DNA of 52,825 nucleotides from Bacteroidota bacterium (lineage in GTDB: Bacteria > Bacteroidota > Bacteroidia > AKYH767-A > JAHEYN01), in NCBI GenBank assembly GCA_947448795.1, contig CANFOZ010000011.1, positions 1 through 52,825 on the forward strand, given 5' to 3'. A program made the translations under genes and the position numbers. The notes under the pieces were generated by a model. The model searched no databases. It was given only the letters and a program-made list of their open reading frames with translations, and was not told the origin of the DNA. Shown here piece by piece: positions 6,898 through 15,313 of this stretch. Numbering within the stretch: position 1 is the stretch's first letter; each line of letters starts with the position of its first letter.

Positions 6898-8712
6898 GTG
6901 GGCAAATCGTTCTACTTTGATCGTTTTGAAAACAGGAAGCCATACAGCGCAATCCCGGATAGCAGGATACGCACGTCCTTCTTCCAATTCTTCGGGATAG
7001 CCACCATGCTGTTTGGGATTCGCTATTTGTATTGGCGTTGGTTTCACTCGCTTAACACCGATGCCTTATGGTTCTCTTTGCCCTTGGTTATTGCCGAATC
7101 ACTTAGTTTTATTGGCTCCGGCTTGATGATTGTCAACTTTTGGTCGAATAAAGATGCGGCCAAAACGCCACCCGTTTATATGCTTAGTGAGATCGAGGAT
7201 CTTCAGGGCCGCCAGGATCGGCCCGTCGAGATAGATGTATTTATTGCTACCTATGACGAAGATGTTGAGCTTGTTCGAAAAAGCATTCGTGATGCGAAGC
7301 GAATGACTTATCCGCATAGCCAAAACACGATCCGCATCTTTGTCTTAGATGATGGTGATCGCGATGGTAGATCGACCGATAAAGAAAACATGAAACAGGT
7401 TGCCGTTGAGGAAGGCGTTGAATACATGACTCGCGCGCAGCACTTTGGCTACAAAGCTGGCAATCTAAAGCATGCGCTTGAATTGACACATGGCGACTTG
7501 TTTGTTATCCTCGATGCTGACACGCGGCCGTTTCCGGGATTCCTGGAACATACCACAGGGTATTTCCGAAATAAAAAAATGGCCTGGGTGCAAACGCCGC
7601 AGTGGTTCTTTGATACTACGGCTCCTGAGCCACTGGATGATGTGCTAGTCGCAAAGCTTACTATCCGAAACAAAACACTTAAGCGCATCCTTCACAGCCT
7701 CTTGGGAAAGGTCACCGTAAATGAAGACATTTTCGGAAACGCCCCACGCCTTTTTTATGATGTGATTTTACGCAAGCGTAATTTATACAATGCGGCTTTC
7801 TGCTGCGGTGCAGGATCGATCCATCGTCGCGAGGCCTTGATGAGCTTAGCCGTTAAGGATTTTGCGGCAATTATTTCGCAAAGCGATAAGGACAAAAAAA
7901 CAGAAGCAGAAAAACGATCAGCCTTGCTAAAACAAGAATTGATTCCGTTTAAATTCCATGCCTCGGAAGACATTTACACGTCTTTGCTTTTGCACGCTGA
8001 CAAAGAAAATCGGTGGGAGAGCTTGCAGCACCCCGACATCGAATGCAAGATGCTTTCGACCCAAGATCTTAACAGTTGGGTGAAGCAACACCGTCGGTAT
8101 GCGGAAGGCACGCTGGATATAGCTTTTCATGACAATCCGCTCTTCATGCGTGGCTTGAGTTGGGGCCAACGGCTTTGCTATGTGAACACGATATGGTCCT
8201 ACTTCGCACCGTTCTGGATCTTGATTTTTTTACTTAGTCCAATCGTCTCTTTCTTCACCTTCGAACTCCCCGTAAAGGGATATGATTTCGAATTTATGAA
8301 GTACTTTTTTGCATTTCAAGCAATGAATACAATGGCCTTTGCATTAGGCTGCTGGGGTATATCCACCAAGCGTGGCGATCAGTATTATATCTCCGGCTTT
8401 TGGTTCATGCTAACCTCTTTGTCATCCATCCTTTTGGGCAAGAAGGTCAAGTTTGAGGTAACAGACAAGAACGCGGGTGCTTCGGCCTTCCGCAAAAACC
8501 TGAAACACATTGCTCCCCATTTGATAATCATCACGGCGAGCTTGCTAGGTATTGCTTACAACCTTTTCATTTGGCTGTTCGGATACCATCCGACACCCTC
8601 AGGCTTTGTATCTAATGCCTTTTGGACTGTATTTAACTTGATTAATCTAAGCATTATGATTCGGGCTGCAGCATGGAATAAAAACAACCCTTTAAACACA
8701 AAGGAGCTTTGA
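6898..8712 (+). CDS. Cellulose-synthase-like glycosyltransferase (GT2, BcsA-type)
   Basis: A 604-residue inner-membrane processive glycosyltransferase. Two N-terminal membrane helices lie at about 30-50 and 58-80, then the cytoplasmic GT-A domain at about 110-430, then five C-terminal helices to about 592. All family motifs are visible: DDG at 151-153, DAD at 206-208, FCCGAGSIHRR at 301-311, SED at 356-358 (TED in classic enzymes) and QHRRY at 397-401 (QxxRW equivalent). No PilZ domain follows, so direct c-di-GMP control as in BcsA is not expected; the upstream STAS protein may take that role. The product could be a beta-linked polymer. The substrate cannot be read from sequence. GTG start. 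Confidence 0.88.
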   Translation: MGKSFYFDRFENRKPYSAIPDSRIRTSFFQFFGIATMLFGIRYLYWRWFHSLNTDALWFSLPLVIAESLSFIGSGLMIVNFWSNKDAAKTPPVYMLSEIEDLQGRQDRPVEIDVFIATYDEDVELVRKSIRDAKRMTYPHSQNTIRIFVLDDGDRDGRSTDKENMKQVAVEEGVEYMTRAQHFGYKAGNLKHALELTHGDLFVILDADTRPFPGFLEHTTGYFRNKKMAWVQTPQWFFDTTAPEPLDDVLVAKLTIRNKTLKRILHSLLGKVTVNEDIFGNAPRLFYDVILRKRNLYNAAFCCGAGSIHRREALMSLAVKDFAAIISQSDKDKKTEAEKRSALLKQELIPFKFHASEDIYTSLLLHADKENRWESLQHPDIECKMLSTQDLNSWVKQHRRYAEGTLDIAFHDNPLFMRGLSWGQRLCYVNTIWSYFAPFWILIFLLSPIVSFFTFELPVKGYDFEFMKYFFAFQAMNTMAFALGCWGISTKRGDQYYISGFWFMLTSLSSILLGKKVKFEVTDKNAGASAFRKNLKHIAPHLIIITASLLGIAYNLFIWLFGYHPTPSGFVSNAFWTVFNLINLSIMIRAAAWNKNNPLNTKEL

Positions 8713-8713
8713 T

Positions 8714-8965
8714 ATGAAGCGTTTTTCATCCCTTCTAAAACCACTCGTGTTTATCGCTCAACTTTTGTTGGCGAGCTGGCTTGTGTTGTATATCGAAAAA
8801 CTACAACCCTCTGATTTTGGGCATAACAAGAGTCTTTTTATCAACGAGCGCAAATCCATGGACGCGAAACAAAAAGAAGCACGAGCTATCCTCTTGCAGT
8901 TTAAGACAGGAAGCCTTGATAGCGCAACTGCTATTAGCAGGATAAATCAATTGCTAGCGCGTTAA
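8714..8965 (+). CDS. Small single-pass membrane protein in the GT2 operon
   Basis: An 83-residue protein with one membrane helix at about 10-27 (LVFIAQLLLASWLVLYI), then a soluble tail of about 55 residues with a charged helix and a second amphipathic helix (SATAISRINQLL). Its ATG comes one base after the GT2 stop codon, so translation is probably coupled. The orientation and position suit an accessory subunit contacting the synthase on the periplasmic side. I recognise no family. Confidence 0.65.
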   Translation: MKRFSSLLKPLVFIAQLLLASWLVLYIEKLQPSDFGHNKSLFINERKSMDAKQKEARAILLQFKTGSLDSATAISRINQLLAR

Positions 8966-9007
8966 AAGCTTCTTTAGGTAGTCTAAAATTCAGAAAAGGA
9001 CTGTTTA

Positions 9008-11053
9008 TCAAAGGTGCAGAATCCGGAATTCTGTTCTGCGATTATGCTGCAAGCCTTCCGGAGTATCGTTGCTCTCAATGGGATACATGCCACCGTAACC
9101 GACCATCACCAGACGCTTCGAATCGACGTGGTGATTGCTAAGCCATTTTCCCACAGCAGCCGCTCTTTTCTCAGATAGCTTCTGGTTGTATTCAGAAGAA
9201 GCAATGTTGTTGGTGTGGCCAGATATCTCTATAATCATCGTGGGATTTTCTTGCAAGAGCTTCAAAAGGCGCTCCAATGCTGGAATAGATTGATCTCTTA
9301 TTTGTGATGCTTCGGGGTCGTAGAATATGGTATTAACAACAACCTTGCTGCCTACGGCAATTGGACACATGCTTATCTTGCGCTCAATCTCATTATACTC
9401 GCGCGTGATTGGAATATCAAGCTGCTCGTCGTGAAAAAGATAGTTCGTAGAACGAATCACGACAGCGTAATTAACTCCGGATGGTAAGGAAACCAAAAAC
9501 TCGCCCGTGCTTTTGTTCGTGGTGCAATCAGAAATTGGCCTATTGCTTGCCAAGTCTAAAATCTCCAAACTAGCTTCTAGTGGCATACCTGTTATTTCAT
9601 CCACGACAGTACCTTTTAAAATAGTAAGACGATTGGTTGGCAAACCAGTCAAACTTGCTGTCCATTGCGACTGATCTAAACGATCATCCATTGCTAACAG
9701 GGGCTCTTTCTCGGGCCCCAAGAAAGTCACCATGTAGAGGTCTTTCTCTCCTTTTCCATTGTTGTTGAAGGAGGAGAAATAGCCATGGCGGCCATTCGCT
9801 GCCACTGAAAAATACACATCGTCATCTGGACTATTGATTGGATAACCAAGATTTTCAGGCTCCGACCACGTGTCTTTCTTTTCATCATAGATGGAGCGAA
9901 AAATATCATACCCGCCCATAGTCTTATGTCCTTGTGAACTGAAATACAAGGTTCGGTTATCGGGCAACATACAAACACCGTCTTCATCAAACTCCGTATT
10001 GATAGTAGCTCCGAGGTTTTCAGGCTTTCCCCATTTACCGTTTTTTTGAAGATGACATCGGTAAATATCCCTTCCTCCAATATTGTTTTGTGGACGATCA
10101 CTCACAAAATATAGTGTCTTCCCATCAAAGGAAATAGAAACCGTCGTTTCGTGATAGCTACTATTAATAGGCTTCGGCATGGCTTCTGGCGCTGACCATT
10201 CCTCACCCATTCGCTTGCATTCATAAATATCTCCACCATTTTCTCCTTTGTAAATAAAAAGGTGCTGCCCATCAGGCGAAATGCCAGCGGTGGCATCGTG
10301 TAACACCGAGTTGATTGGTGGGCCTAGGTTAACGGCTTTTTGCCACACACCATCGCGTTTTTTTGAGCAGTAAATATCTTCATAGTACTCGATGTCTTGA
10401 TCATCCATTCCCTCTCCCGTGGTGTTGTCTTTGCGAGCTGTGAAATAAATCTCAGACTCGTCGGCCTTGATTACTGGCGCATATTCAGCGTACGCTGAAT
10501 TAACCTCGTCGCCTAAATTATCAATCAATACATTTACGGGGTGCTTGAGCATTTCCTTTCCGAACCGACACTCCTCCATTTTTTTATCGACATTGTCTGA
10601 AACGGCCTGTAATGTTTCTGTTGGCAATTGCATCCTATTTATCTCCCCACGCTTGTAGAGTTCATACTCCTTAATTGCTTCATCAAACTGCAGGTTCAAT
10701 TGATACGACAAGCCCATCAAAAGATGCACATCTCGACTTATATTGGGTTTGAGTTTATAGGCATTCTGCAAATATGGTATCGCCTGTATTTTGTTAATTG
10801 TGCTGAGGTAACACACCCCTATTTTATAATTCAGCATCGGATCGTAACTGTCGGTGACATAGGCTCGCAGATACAATTCAAGCGCTGTTTTAAAAGCTCC
10901 GCCTTTAAGTTGGTAATAATCATCGCCTTCGATGATGAGCTTCTCTGCAGGCGTAGGCTCTTTCCGCTTCGGGATCAATCGTATTTGCGCATTAACAACT
11001 TGACAAAAAAGTAGCGATGAAAAAAAGACAAATAAAAAGAGTTTGTGTTTCAT
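9008..11053 (-). CDS. OmpA-family protein with TPR and PD40 domains
   Basis: A 681-residue protein with a signal peptide (about 1-22), TPR repeats at about 30-150 and PD40 propeller blades at about 180-440 (IYFTARKDNT, LYFVSDRPQNNIGGRDIY, LYFSSQGHKTMGGYDIF). A carboxypeptidase-regulatory-like beta-sandwich follows at about 470-545, and a full OmpA peptidoglycan-binding domain at about 565-680 (ISGHTNN..., NQKLSEKRAAAVGKWL, RRTEFRIL). It should sit in the periplasm, anchored to peptidoglycan, as a scaffold. Proteins of this layout are common in Bacteroidota, some near gliding/T9SS genes. A TPR gene lies five bases upstream in the same direction, so the two form an operon. Confidence 0.88.
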   Translation of the reverse strand: MKHKLFLFVFFSSLLFCQVVNAQIRLIPKRKEPTPAEKLIIEGDDYYQLKGGAFKTALELYLRAYVTDSYDPMLNYKIGVCYLSTINKIQAIPYLQNAYKLKPNISRDVHLLMGLSYQLNLQFDEAIKEYELYKRGEINRMQLPTETLQAVSDNVDKKMEECRFGKEMLKHPVNVLIDNLGDEVNSAYAEYAPVIKADESEIYFTARKDNTTGEGMDDQDIEYYEDIYCSKKRDGVWQKAVNLGPPINSVLHDATAGISPDGQHLFIYKGENGGDIYECKRMGEEWSAPEAMPKPINSSYHETTVSISFDGKTLYFVSDRPQNNIGGRDIYRCHLQKNGKWGKPENLGATINTEFDEDGVCMLPDNRTLYFSSQGHKTMGGYDIFRSIYDEKKDTWSEPENLGYPINSPDDDVYFSVAANGRHGYFSSFNNNGKGEKDLYMVTFLGPEKEPLLAMDDRLDQSQWTASLTGLPTNRLTILKGTVVDEITGMPLEASLEILDLASNRPISDCTTNKSTGEFLVSLPSGVNYAVVIRSTNYLFHDEQLDIPITREYNEIERKISMCPIAVGSKVVVNTIFYDPEASQIRDQSIPALERLLKLLQENPTMIIEISGHTNNIASSEYNQKLSEKRAAAVGKWLSNHHVDSKRLVMVGYGGMYPIESNDTPEGLQHNRRTEFRILHL

Positions 11054-11058
11054 GGTTT

Positions 11059-11601
11059 TTAGTCTTTACATGTTTTAAAAAAATCTTCAGGAACAGCCAG
11101 TTGCAACTCGGAAGCCTTCGTCCAATCATTACATGCCGCATGGTCTTGATGCAACAGTTCTAGGCCTATGCCTCTGTTGTAATATGCTTTTGCGAAGCTT
11201 GGCGACAAATCAATTGCTTTTGTGAAATCAGAGACTGCGGCTTTCTCAAGCCCGCCTATTAAAAGAAGTACATAACCCCGGTTATTATATGCAATAGCGT
11301 ATTTCGGCTGTGCAGCAATCGCGGCATTGAAATCATCTATTGCGTCGTAAAAATGACCTGCCTCGCAATGCGCTATCCCTCTATAGTTGAATGCTTCGAT
11401 AAACTGATTGGAACTATCAATCGCTGATGTAAAAAAAGCTATCGCTTCGTCCGTGTTTTTCTCCTTAAAACAGATACGACCTTCTTCAAAAGCGGTTTTA
11501 GAATAGGGGCTAATTTCCTCCTTGGTAGCATTGGGCTGTGCCAAACCAACTCGAATATAGACAAAGAAGAACGTTGCAAAAATAAGCGCGATGCGTTTCA
11601 T
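11059..11601 (-). CDS. Exported TPR protein
   Basis: About 180 residues from ATG 11601, which begins a signal peptide (MKRIALIFATFFFVYIRVGLAQ). An ATG seven codons upstream lies too close to the -7 element. Four to five TPR units follow (AFNYRGIAHCEAGHFYDAID, AYNNRGYVLLLIGGLEKA, AYYNRGIGLELLHQDHAACN). TPRs mediate protein-protein contacts, and the neighbouring OmpA/TPR protein five bases downstream is the likely partner. No other domain is present. Confidence 0.82.
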   Translation of the reverse strand: MKRIALIFATFFFVYIRVGLAQPNATKEEISPYSKTAFEEGRICFKEKNTDEAIAFFTSAIDSSNQFIEAFNYRGIAHCEAGHFYDAIDDFNAAIAAQPKYAIAYNNRGYVLLLIGGLEKAAVSDFTKAIDLSPSFAKAYYNRGIGLELLHQDHAACNDWTKASELQLAVPEDFFKTCKD

Positions 11602-11619
11602 GTGCGGTAGTTTAGTATC

Positions 11620-11627
11620 CAAAGCTA
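11620..11627 (-). promoter_or_regulatory. -7 element TAGCTTTG
   Basis: TAnnTTTG match on the minus strand, 19 bases before the chosen ATG of the TPR gene. It lies directly beside the palindrome at 11630-11641. Confidence 0.45.
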
Positions 11628-11629
11628 CC

Positions 11630-11697
11630 GGCCTAAAGGCCCCTTTTACATTACAATACTTTCCGTATTTGTTTCAGCTTTTAAAGGCCTTTTAGGC
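11630..11697. promoter_or_regulatory. Paired GGCCT/AGGCC palindromes between divergent genes
   Basis: GGCCTAAAGGCC at 11630-11641 is a perfect dyad, and AAAGGCCTTTTAGGC at 11683-11697 is a near-inverted copy. Both lie between the divergent TPR (minus) and PAS (plus) genes. The first touches the minus-strand -7 element, so they could be operator sites. Confidence 0.3.
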
Positions 11698-11806
11698 AAA
11701 ATAATAAACGAGCCTATGATTTACGGCGCTTATCGAAAAGCGGTATCGAAACAGGCGCATCAAACGATTTTTGTTTTTGCTTCAATAACAAAAAAAGCCC
11801 TCAACT

Positions 11807-12241
11807 ATGATTCGATTATTACAAAGATTAGCGAGAACTTATTTCGCACCTAATATCGACCGCAAATTGGCTCAAGAACTGATGGAGCTCTTTCCTGAGA
11901 CCCTCTTAGCTGTTCGCAGAAACGGCGTGATTGTTGGACTCAATAAATCATTCGCCGAAAAAACAGGTCGGCAGTACGACCATATTATTGGAAGCTCTGT
12001 TCTTGAACATCTTGATGATGCAGATTCCAAAGAGATTCTTTGCGCCTACTTAAATGAACCTAATTCATCGGCACAAACCATTTTGCGTTGGAGTGGTGTT
12101 CATCGCAAATGCATTGTCACAGAAGCGAGCATAGGTCATCTTCAAAATGAAGATCAAAATAGCGAATTTGTTTTGCTGAAACTGATTGAAAAGAGCGACA
12201 GTAAAAAACCGTTGCTATTAGCTATGGCAAACAGCAGATAG
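11807..12241 (+). CDS. PAS-domain protein
   Basis: A 144-residue soluble protein. Residues about 22-130 match a PAS sensor domain (LFPETLLAVRRNGVIVGLNKSFAEKTG...IIGSSVLEHL), which binds a small ligand or cofactor or mediates contacts. No kinase, HTH or output domain is attached, so it probably acts by binding another protein. It heads a plus-strand series of signalling genes (two receivers and a LytTR regulator) after a 136-base gap. Its exact signal is not evident. Confidence 0.72.
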   Translation: MIRLLQRLARTYFAPNIDRKLAQELMELFPETLLAVRRNGVIVGLNKSFAEKTGRQYDHIIGSSVLEHLDDADSKEILCAYLNEPNSSAQTILRWSGVHRKCIVTEASIGHLQNEDQNSEFVLLKLIEKSDSKKPLLLAMANSR

Positions 12242-12348
12242 TTGTTGTGGCGGCTCTCCATTTTATATTTATAACGACTCTTTCACCTACATAAACTATC
12301 GTTATGATTGACTCAGCGATAATCACACCGGTGGATAAACATCTCCTT

Positions 12349-12356
12349 TACTTTTG
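12349..12356 (+). promoter_or_regulatory. -7 element TACTTTTG
   Basis: TAnnTTTG match 21 bases before the ATG of the first single-domain receiver. It also rules out the in-frame TTG at 12354 as a start. Confidence 0.45.
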
Positions 12357-12377
12357 AATCTAAGCAATACAAATGCC

Positions 12378-12764
12378 ATGAATATATTACTCGTTGAAGA
12401 TGATCAACTCCTCAAAAAAGCGTTGTCTAACCGATTGACAACAGAAGGGCATGTTGTTCTTGAAGCCAGGAACGGCAAAGAGGCCTTGGATATCGTTTTA
12501 GAAAACGCAATAGACCTTATTGTCTGCGACCTCATGATGCCCATTATTTCCGGAGTCACTTTTCTAAACATGCGTAACAAATTCATGTCGCCTGATGTGC
12601 CTGTTATCGTTACATCTTCTTTAGAAGGAGCCGGCGAAATACTAAACAACCTCGGCATATCCTATAACGGGTTCTTACATAAACCTATAGATGAGAAGGC
12701 CTTGCTTATAATGATTCAAGAGGTCCTTGAAAAACAAGCAATTCGTATAAATAAAACTCCTTAA
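12378..12764 (+). CDS. Single-domain response regulator (CheY-like) 1
   Basis: A 128-residue receiver domain without an output domain. The phospho-acceptor is Asp51 (IVCDLMMP), the acidic pair is at 8-9 (VEDDQ), the conserved Thr/Ser is in VTSS and the Lys is in HKPID. It would pass or buffer phosphate in a relay or act by protein contact. It is a close tandem relative of the next gene, 12 bases downstream. I used ATG 12378, since the upstream TTG falls inside the promoter element. Confidence 0.88.
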   Translation: MNILLVEDDQLLKKALSNRLTTEGHVVLEARNGKEALDIVLENAIDLIVCDLMMPIISGVTFLNMRNKFMSPDVPVIVTSSLEGAGEILNNLGISYNGFLHKPIDEKALLIMIQEVLEKQAIRINKTP

Positions 12765-12776
12765 AAACATTGACGC

Positions 12777-13148
12777 ATGAATATACTAATTATCGACGAC
12801 GACCGCTTGGTCCTCAAGTCTCTTGAAAAAAAACTACTTGAGGAAGGACATCTTGTTTCGCTCGCAGAAAACTCCATAGCCGCCTTGCAACAGCTTGAGC
12901 ACAAAGCTATTGATTTGGTGATCAGCGACATCATGATGCCTAACATGTCGGGACTTGATTTGCTAAGTCTATTGAAAAAATTCTACTATAGCAGAACCCC
13001 CATTATTATTATGTCGTCGCTGAAAAATGCGGAACTAGTAGAAAGCTCTCTGGGTCTAGGCGCTTACTGCTTTTTATCGAAGCCTATTGACATGGCAGAG
13101 TTGATGATTGCTATTGAGAAATCAAAGGAGTTGGTACTAGAAGACTAG
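12777..13148 (+). CDS. Single-domain response regulator (CheY-like) 2
   Basis: A 123-residue receiver domain only. Acidic residues sit at 7-9 (IDDDR), with phospho-acceptor Asp51 (VISDIMMPNMSG), MSS and SKPID. It shares the same N-terminal pattern and active-site spacing as the gene just upstream, which points to tandem duplication. The 12-base gap suggests co-transcription. No kinase is adjacent; the soluble kinases at 21.7-26.1 kb are possible donors. Confidence 0.88.
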   Translation: MNILIIDDDRLVLKSLEKKLLEEGHLVSLAENSIAALQQLEHKAIDLVISDIMMPNMSGLDLLSLLKKFYYSRTPIIIMSSLKNAELVESSLGLGAYCFLSKPIDMAELMIAIEKSKELVLED

Positions 13149-13187
13149 TATATGAGCAATATCAGTGCTTTTCAATATTTGAGAGAA

Positions 13188-13195
13188 TACCTTTG
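13188..13195 (+). promoter_or_regulatory. -7 element TACCTTTG
   Basis: TAnnTTTG match 25 bases before the LytTR-regulator ATG, suggesting this gene can be transcribed separately from the receivers. Confidence 0.4.
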
Positions 13196-13220
13196 AATTA
13201 CAAACTATAAAAACCAGTAT

Positions 13221-13916
13221 ATGAAATGCATTGTAGTAGATGACAACAAGCTGGCTAGAGCCGCGCTAAAACAACTGATCGAAAAAGTAGATTTTCTTGA
13301 GCTGAAAGCGGAATGCGAAGATGCAATCGAAGCATTCAACTACTTAAAAAAAGAAACCGTTGATTTGATTTTTCTTGATGTTGAAATGCCTGGCATGAGC
13401 GGTATAGACCTTGTTAAAAACCTCGATCAACGGCCAGTGATTATCATGATCACTGCTAAGCAAAATTATGCAGTAGAGGCCTTTGAATTGAATGTGGCGG
13501 ATTACATAATCAAGCCGGTAGATATTTCAAGGTTCATGATTGCAGTGCAACGCGCAAAAGAGTTATTCGAAAGCAAAGACAAGAAGATTGAGGTGAATGA
13601 GAAGGAACATTATATTTTTGTGCGAGCCAATTCGGTGCTTACCAAAATCCAACTCAAAGACATCCTTTATATTCAGGCGCTGGGCGATTATGTAACCATC
13701 TACACGCCTGAAAAAAGATACACCATTCACATCACACTAAGAGCTATGGAAGAGAAACTACGCTCTGCCCGTTTCTATCGTTTGCATCGCTCCTACCTTG
13801 TTGGACTCGACCACATCAACAACATCGAAGACAACACCGTTTTTTTAGGCAAAAATCATATTCCGATTGGAGAGCAATTCAAAAAAGAACTGCTCAAGCG
13901 TCTCAACTTGGTTTAA
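13221..13916 (+). CDS. LytTR-family response regulator
   Basis: A 231-residue DNA-binding response regulator. The receiver (1-118) has Asp53 in FLDVEMPGMSG and Lys in IIKPVD. The LytTR domain (about 125-231) shows the typical IQLKDILYIQALGDYVTIY and FYRLHRSYLVGLDHINNI pattern. LytTR regulators in Bacteroidota usually pair with membrane kinases of the 5TM/His_kinase type, none of which lies here. The gene ends the plus-strand signalling set and is followed by a strong terminator. Targets could include the neighbouring glycan operons; this is not shown by the sequence. Confidence 0.92.
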   Translation: MKCIVVDDNKLARAALKQLIEKVDFLELKAECEDAIEAFNYLKKETVDLIFLDVEMPGMSGIDLVKNLDQRPVIIMITAKQNYAVEAFELNVADYIIKPVDISRFMIAVQRAKELFESKDKKIEVNEKEHYIFVRANSVLTKIQLKDILYIQALGDYVTIYTPEKRYTIHITLRAMEEKLRSARFYRLHRSYLVGLDHINNIEDNTVFLGKNHIPIGEQFKKELLKRLNLV

Positions 13917-13936
13917 AGAGCCAATCGCTTTAAACG

Positions 13937-13966
13937 AAAAAGCAGCTTGGTTAAGCTGCTTTTTTT
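13937..13966. terminator. Bidirectional terminator
   Basis: A perfect 12-bp stem AAAAAGCAGCTT/AAGCTGCTTTTT with a GGTT loop. It sits between the converging LytTR regulator (plus) and GH57 (minus) genes, with T runs on both strands. Confidence 0.9.
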
Positions 13967-13997
13967 GTTTATATTAAACCTACTTTATATAACCTTT

Positions 13998-15308
13998 CTA
14001 AGAAACAAGTGCTGCGGTACTTGTTGATATCGCTCTTGCGTAATTAGGAAAAACTCTTTTTCTATCTACTTTCGAGCTTTCGGCTTGCAAACTAGCAGCC
14101 TGCTCTTCACGCTGCTTAAATGTATTTAATAGTTTTACTGTTTGCTCGAAGTCACTATACACATTCATGAAATACATATAGGCGTCGTAGGGCGAATCGT
14201 AGGGACTGAAATACTTGTGTACATCGCCATCGTTCCAAAACTTAGTGCACATGTAGTAAAAGTGGTCGGAAGTGAGCAGTCGCTCCCATATTTTCAATAT
14301 TTCAGGATCTCCCGTTTGATGCACTTGCGACTCCATAGAATAGATTCGTCTGCTCGCTTCTTGTTGCATAGGGTTACTTAGCCACGCCGACAAATCACGC
14401 TCCGTATCAGCCCATGAGGTAAACTCATGTACATCATAAACCCCTCTGCTCGGATAAAGTTTGAGAACCTCAGTTGGCGTGTTGAATGAAAAGTCGGGGT
14501 GACTCAAAACCGCTTCCGGCAAGTGTTTAAGAAATTCAAAAATGCCGCTATCTTCCCATTGATGCTCACCAAATGTTTCATAGTCCATGAACAAATTTAC
14601 GACTTCGCCACTGCCAGCACGAGCATGAATCCAATCTTTAAAAGTATCTGCAGTCAGTGGGTAATGCGACCATCCTTTATCCGAGAATCGAAAAGCAATA
14701 TCATCGGATAGGCGATAGTTTTTCAGCAGGCATTTTATTTTACTGGCTCCGGGTGCTTGGTATACAAAATCAGGACTACGAGCATCCAAGTGCCGATCAA
14801 CACCCTCGCTTAGAACGCCATCATAACCCATCGATTCCAGGTAGTTTGCGAGATCGTTGTTAAAAATCAATTCGGTGTTTCGAAAAACGCGTGGAGTTTG
14901 ATTGAAATATCGTTTTATCAAAGCAGCATGTTTATTTACCTGGCGTTTAAATTCTTTACGCGAGTAGATAAAGCTCAAAGAATGGGCATGCGTTTCAGCT
15001 AAAAACTCGACACAGCCTGTCTCTGCTAGTTCAATGAACGAAGCCAAAACATCCGGCCGATACTGTTCAAATTGCTCCAAGGCCATACCGCTTATTGAAT
15101 AGGCAATGCGAAACTTGCCTTGGTGTTTTCGGATCAACTCCAACATCAACAAATTTGTTCTCAAGTAGCACTTATCGGCCACTTTATGCATGATCTCCTC
15201 GTTCTTTTTTTCATCTAGATAATCGTGTTGATTTCCAATGTCAAAAAAGGAATAGGTACGTAAACGGTACGGTTGATGTACTTGAAAATAAAAGCAAACA
15301 GAGGACAT
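13998..15308 (-). CDS. GH57 glycoside hydrolase (alpha-glucan active)
   Basis: A 436-residue cytoplasmic enzyme (no signal peptide) of the GH57 family: alpha-amylases, 4-alpha-glucanotransferases and branching enzymes. The motifs are HQPYR at 11-15, the nucleophile Glu146 in FRNTEL and the acid/base Asp242 in MDYETFGEH. It starts five bases after the upstream glucan-synthase-like GT. This GT-GH57 pairing is familiar from Bacteroidota glycogen loci. The last 40 or so residues are a low-complexity tail. It closes the minus-strand operon. Confidence 0.9.
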   Translation of the reverse strand: MSSVCFYFQVHQPYRLRTYSFFDIGNQHDYLDEKKNEEIMHKVADKCYLRTNLLMLELIRKHQGKFRIAYSISGMALEQFEQYRPDVLASFIELAETGCVEFLAETHAHSLSFIYSRKEFKRQVNKHAALIKRYFNQTPRVFRNTELIFNNDLANYLESMGYDGVLSEGVDRHLDARSPDFVYQAPGASKIKCLLKNYRLSDDIAFRFSDKGWSHYPLTADTFKDWIHARAGSGEVVNLFMDYETFGEHQWEDSGIFEFLKHLPEAVLSHPDFSFNTPTEVLKLYPSRGVYDVHEFTSWADTERDLSAWLSNPMQQEASRRIYSMESQVHQTGDPEILKIWERLLTSDHFYYMCTKFWNDGDVHKYFSPYDSPYDAYMYFMNVYSDFEQTVKLLNTFKQREEQAASLQAESSKVDRKRVFPNYARAISTSTAALVS

Positions 15309-15313
15309 AGTAG

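Noticed and set aside
6898-8712. Bacterial cellulose synthase bcsA proper
   Set aside because: No PilZ domain, no bcsB or bcsC gene beside it, and SED in place of TED; only the GT2 family level is supported.
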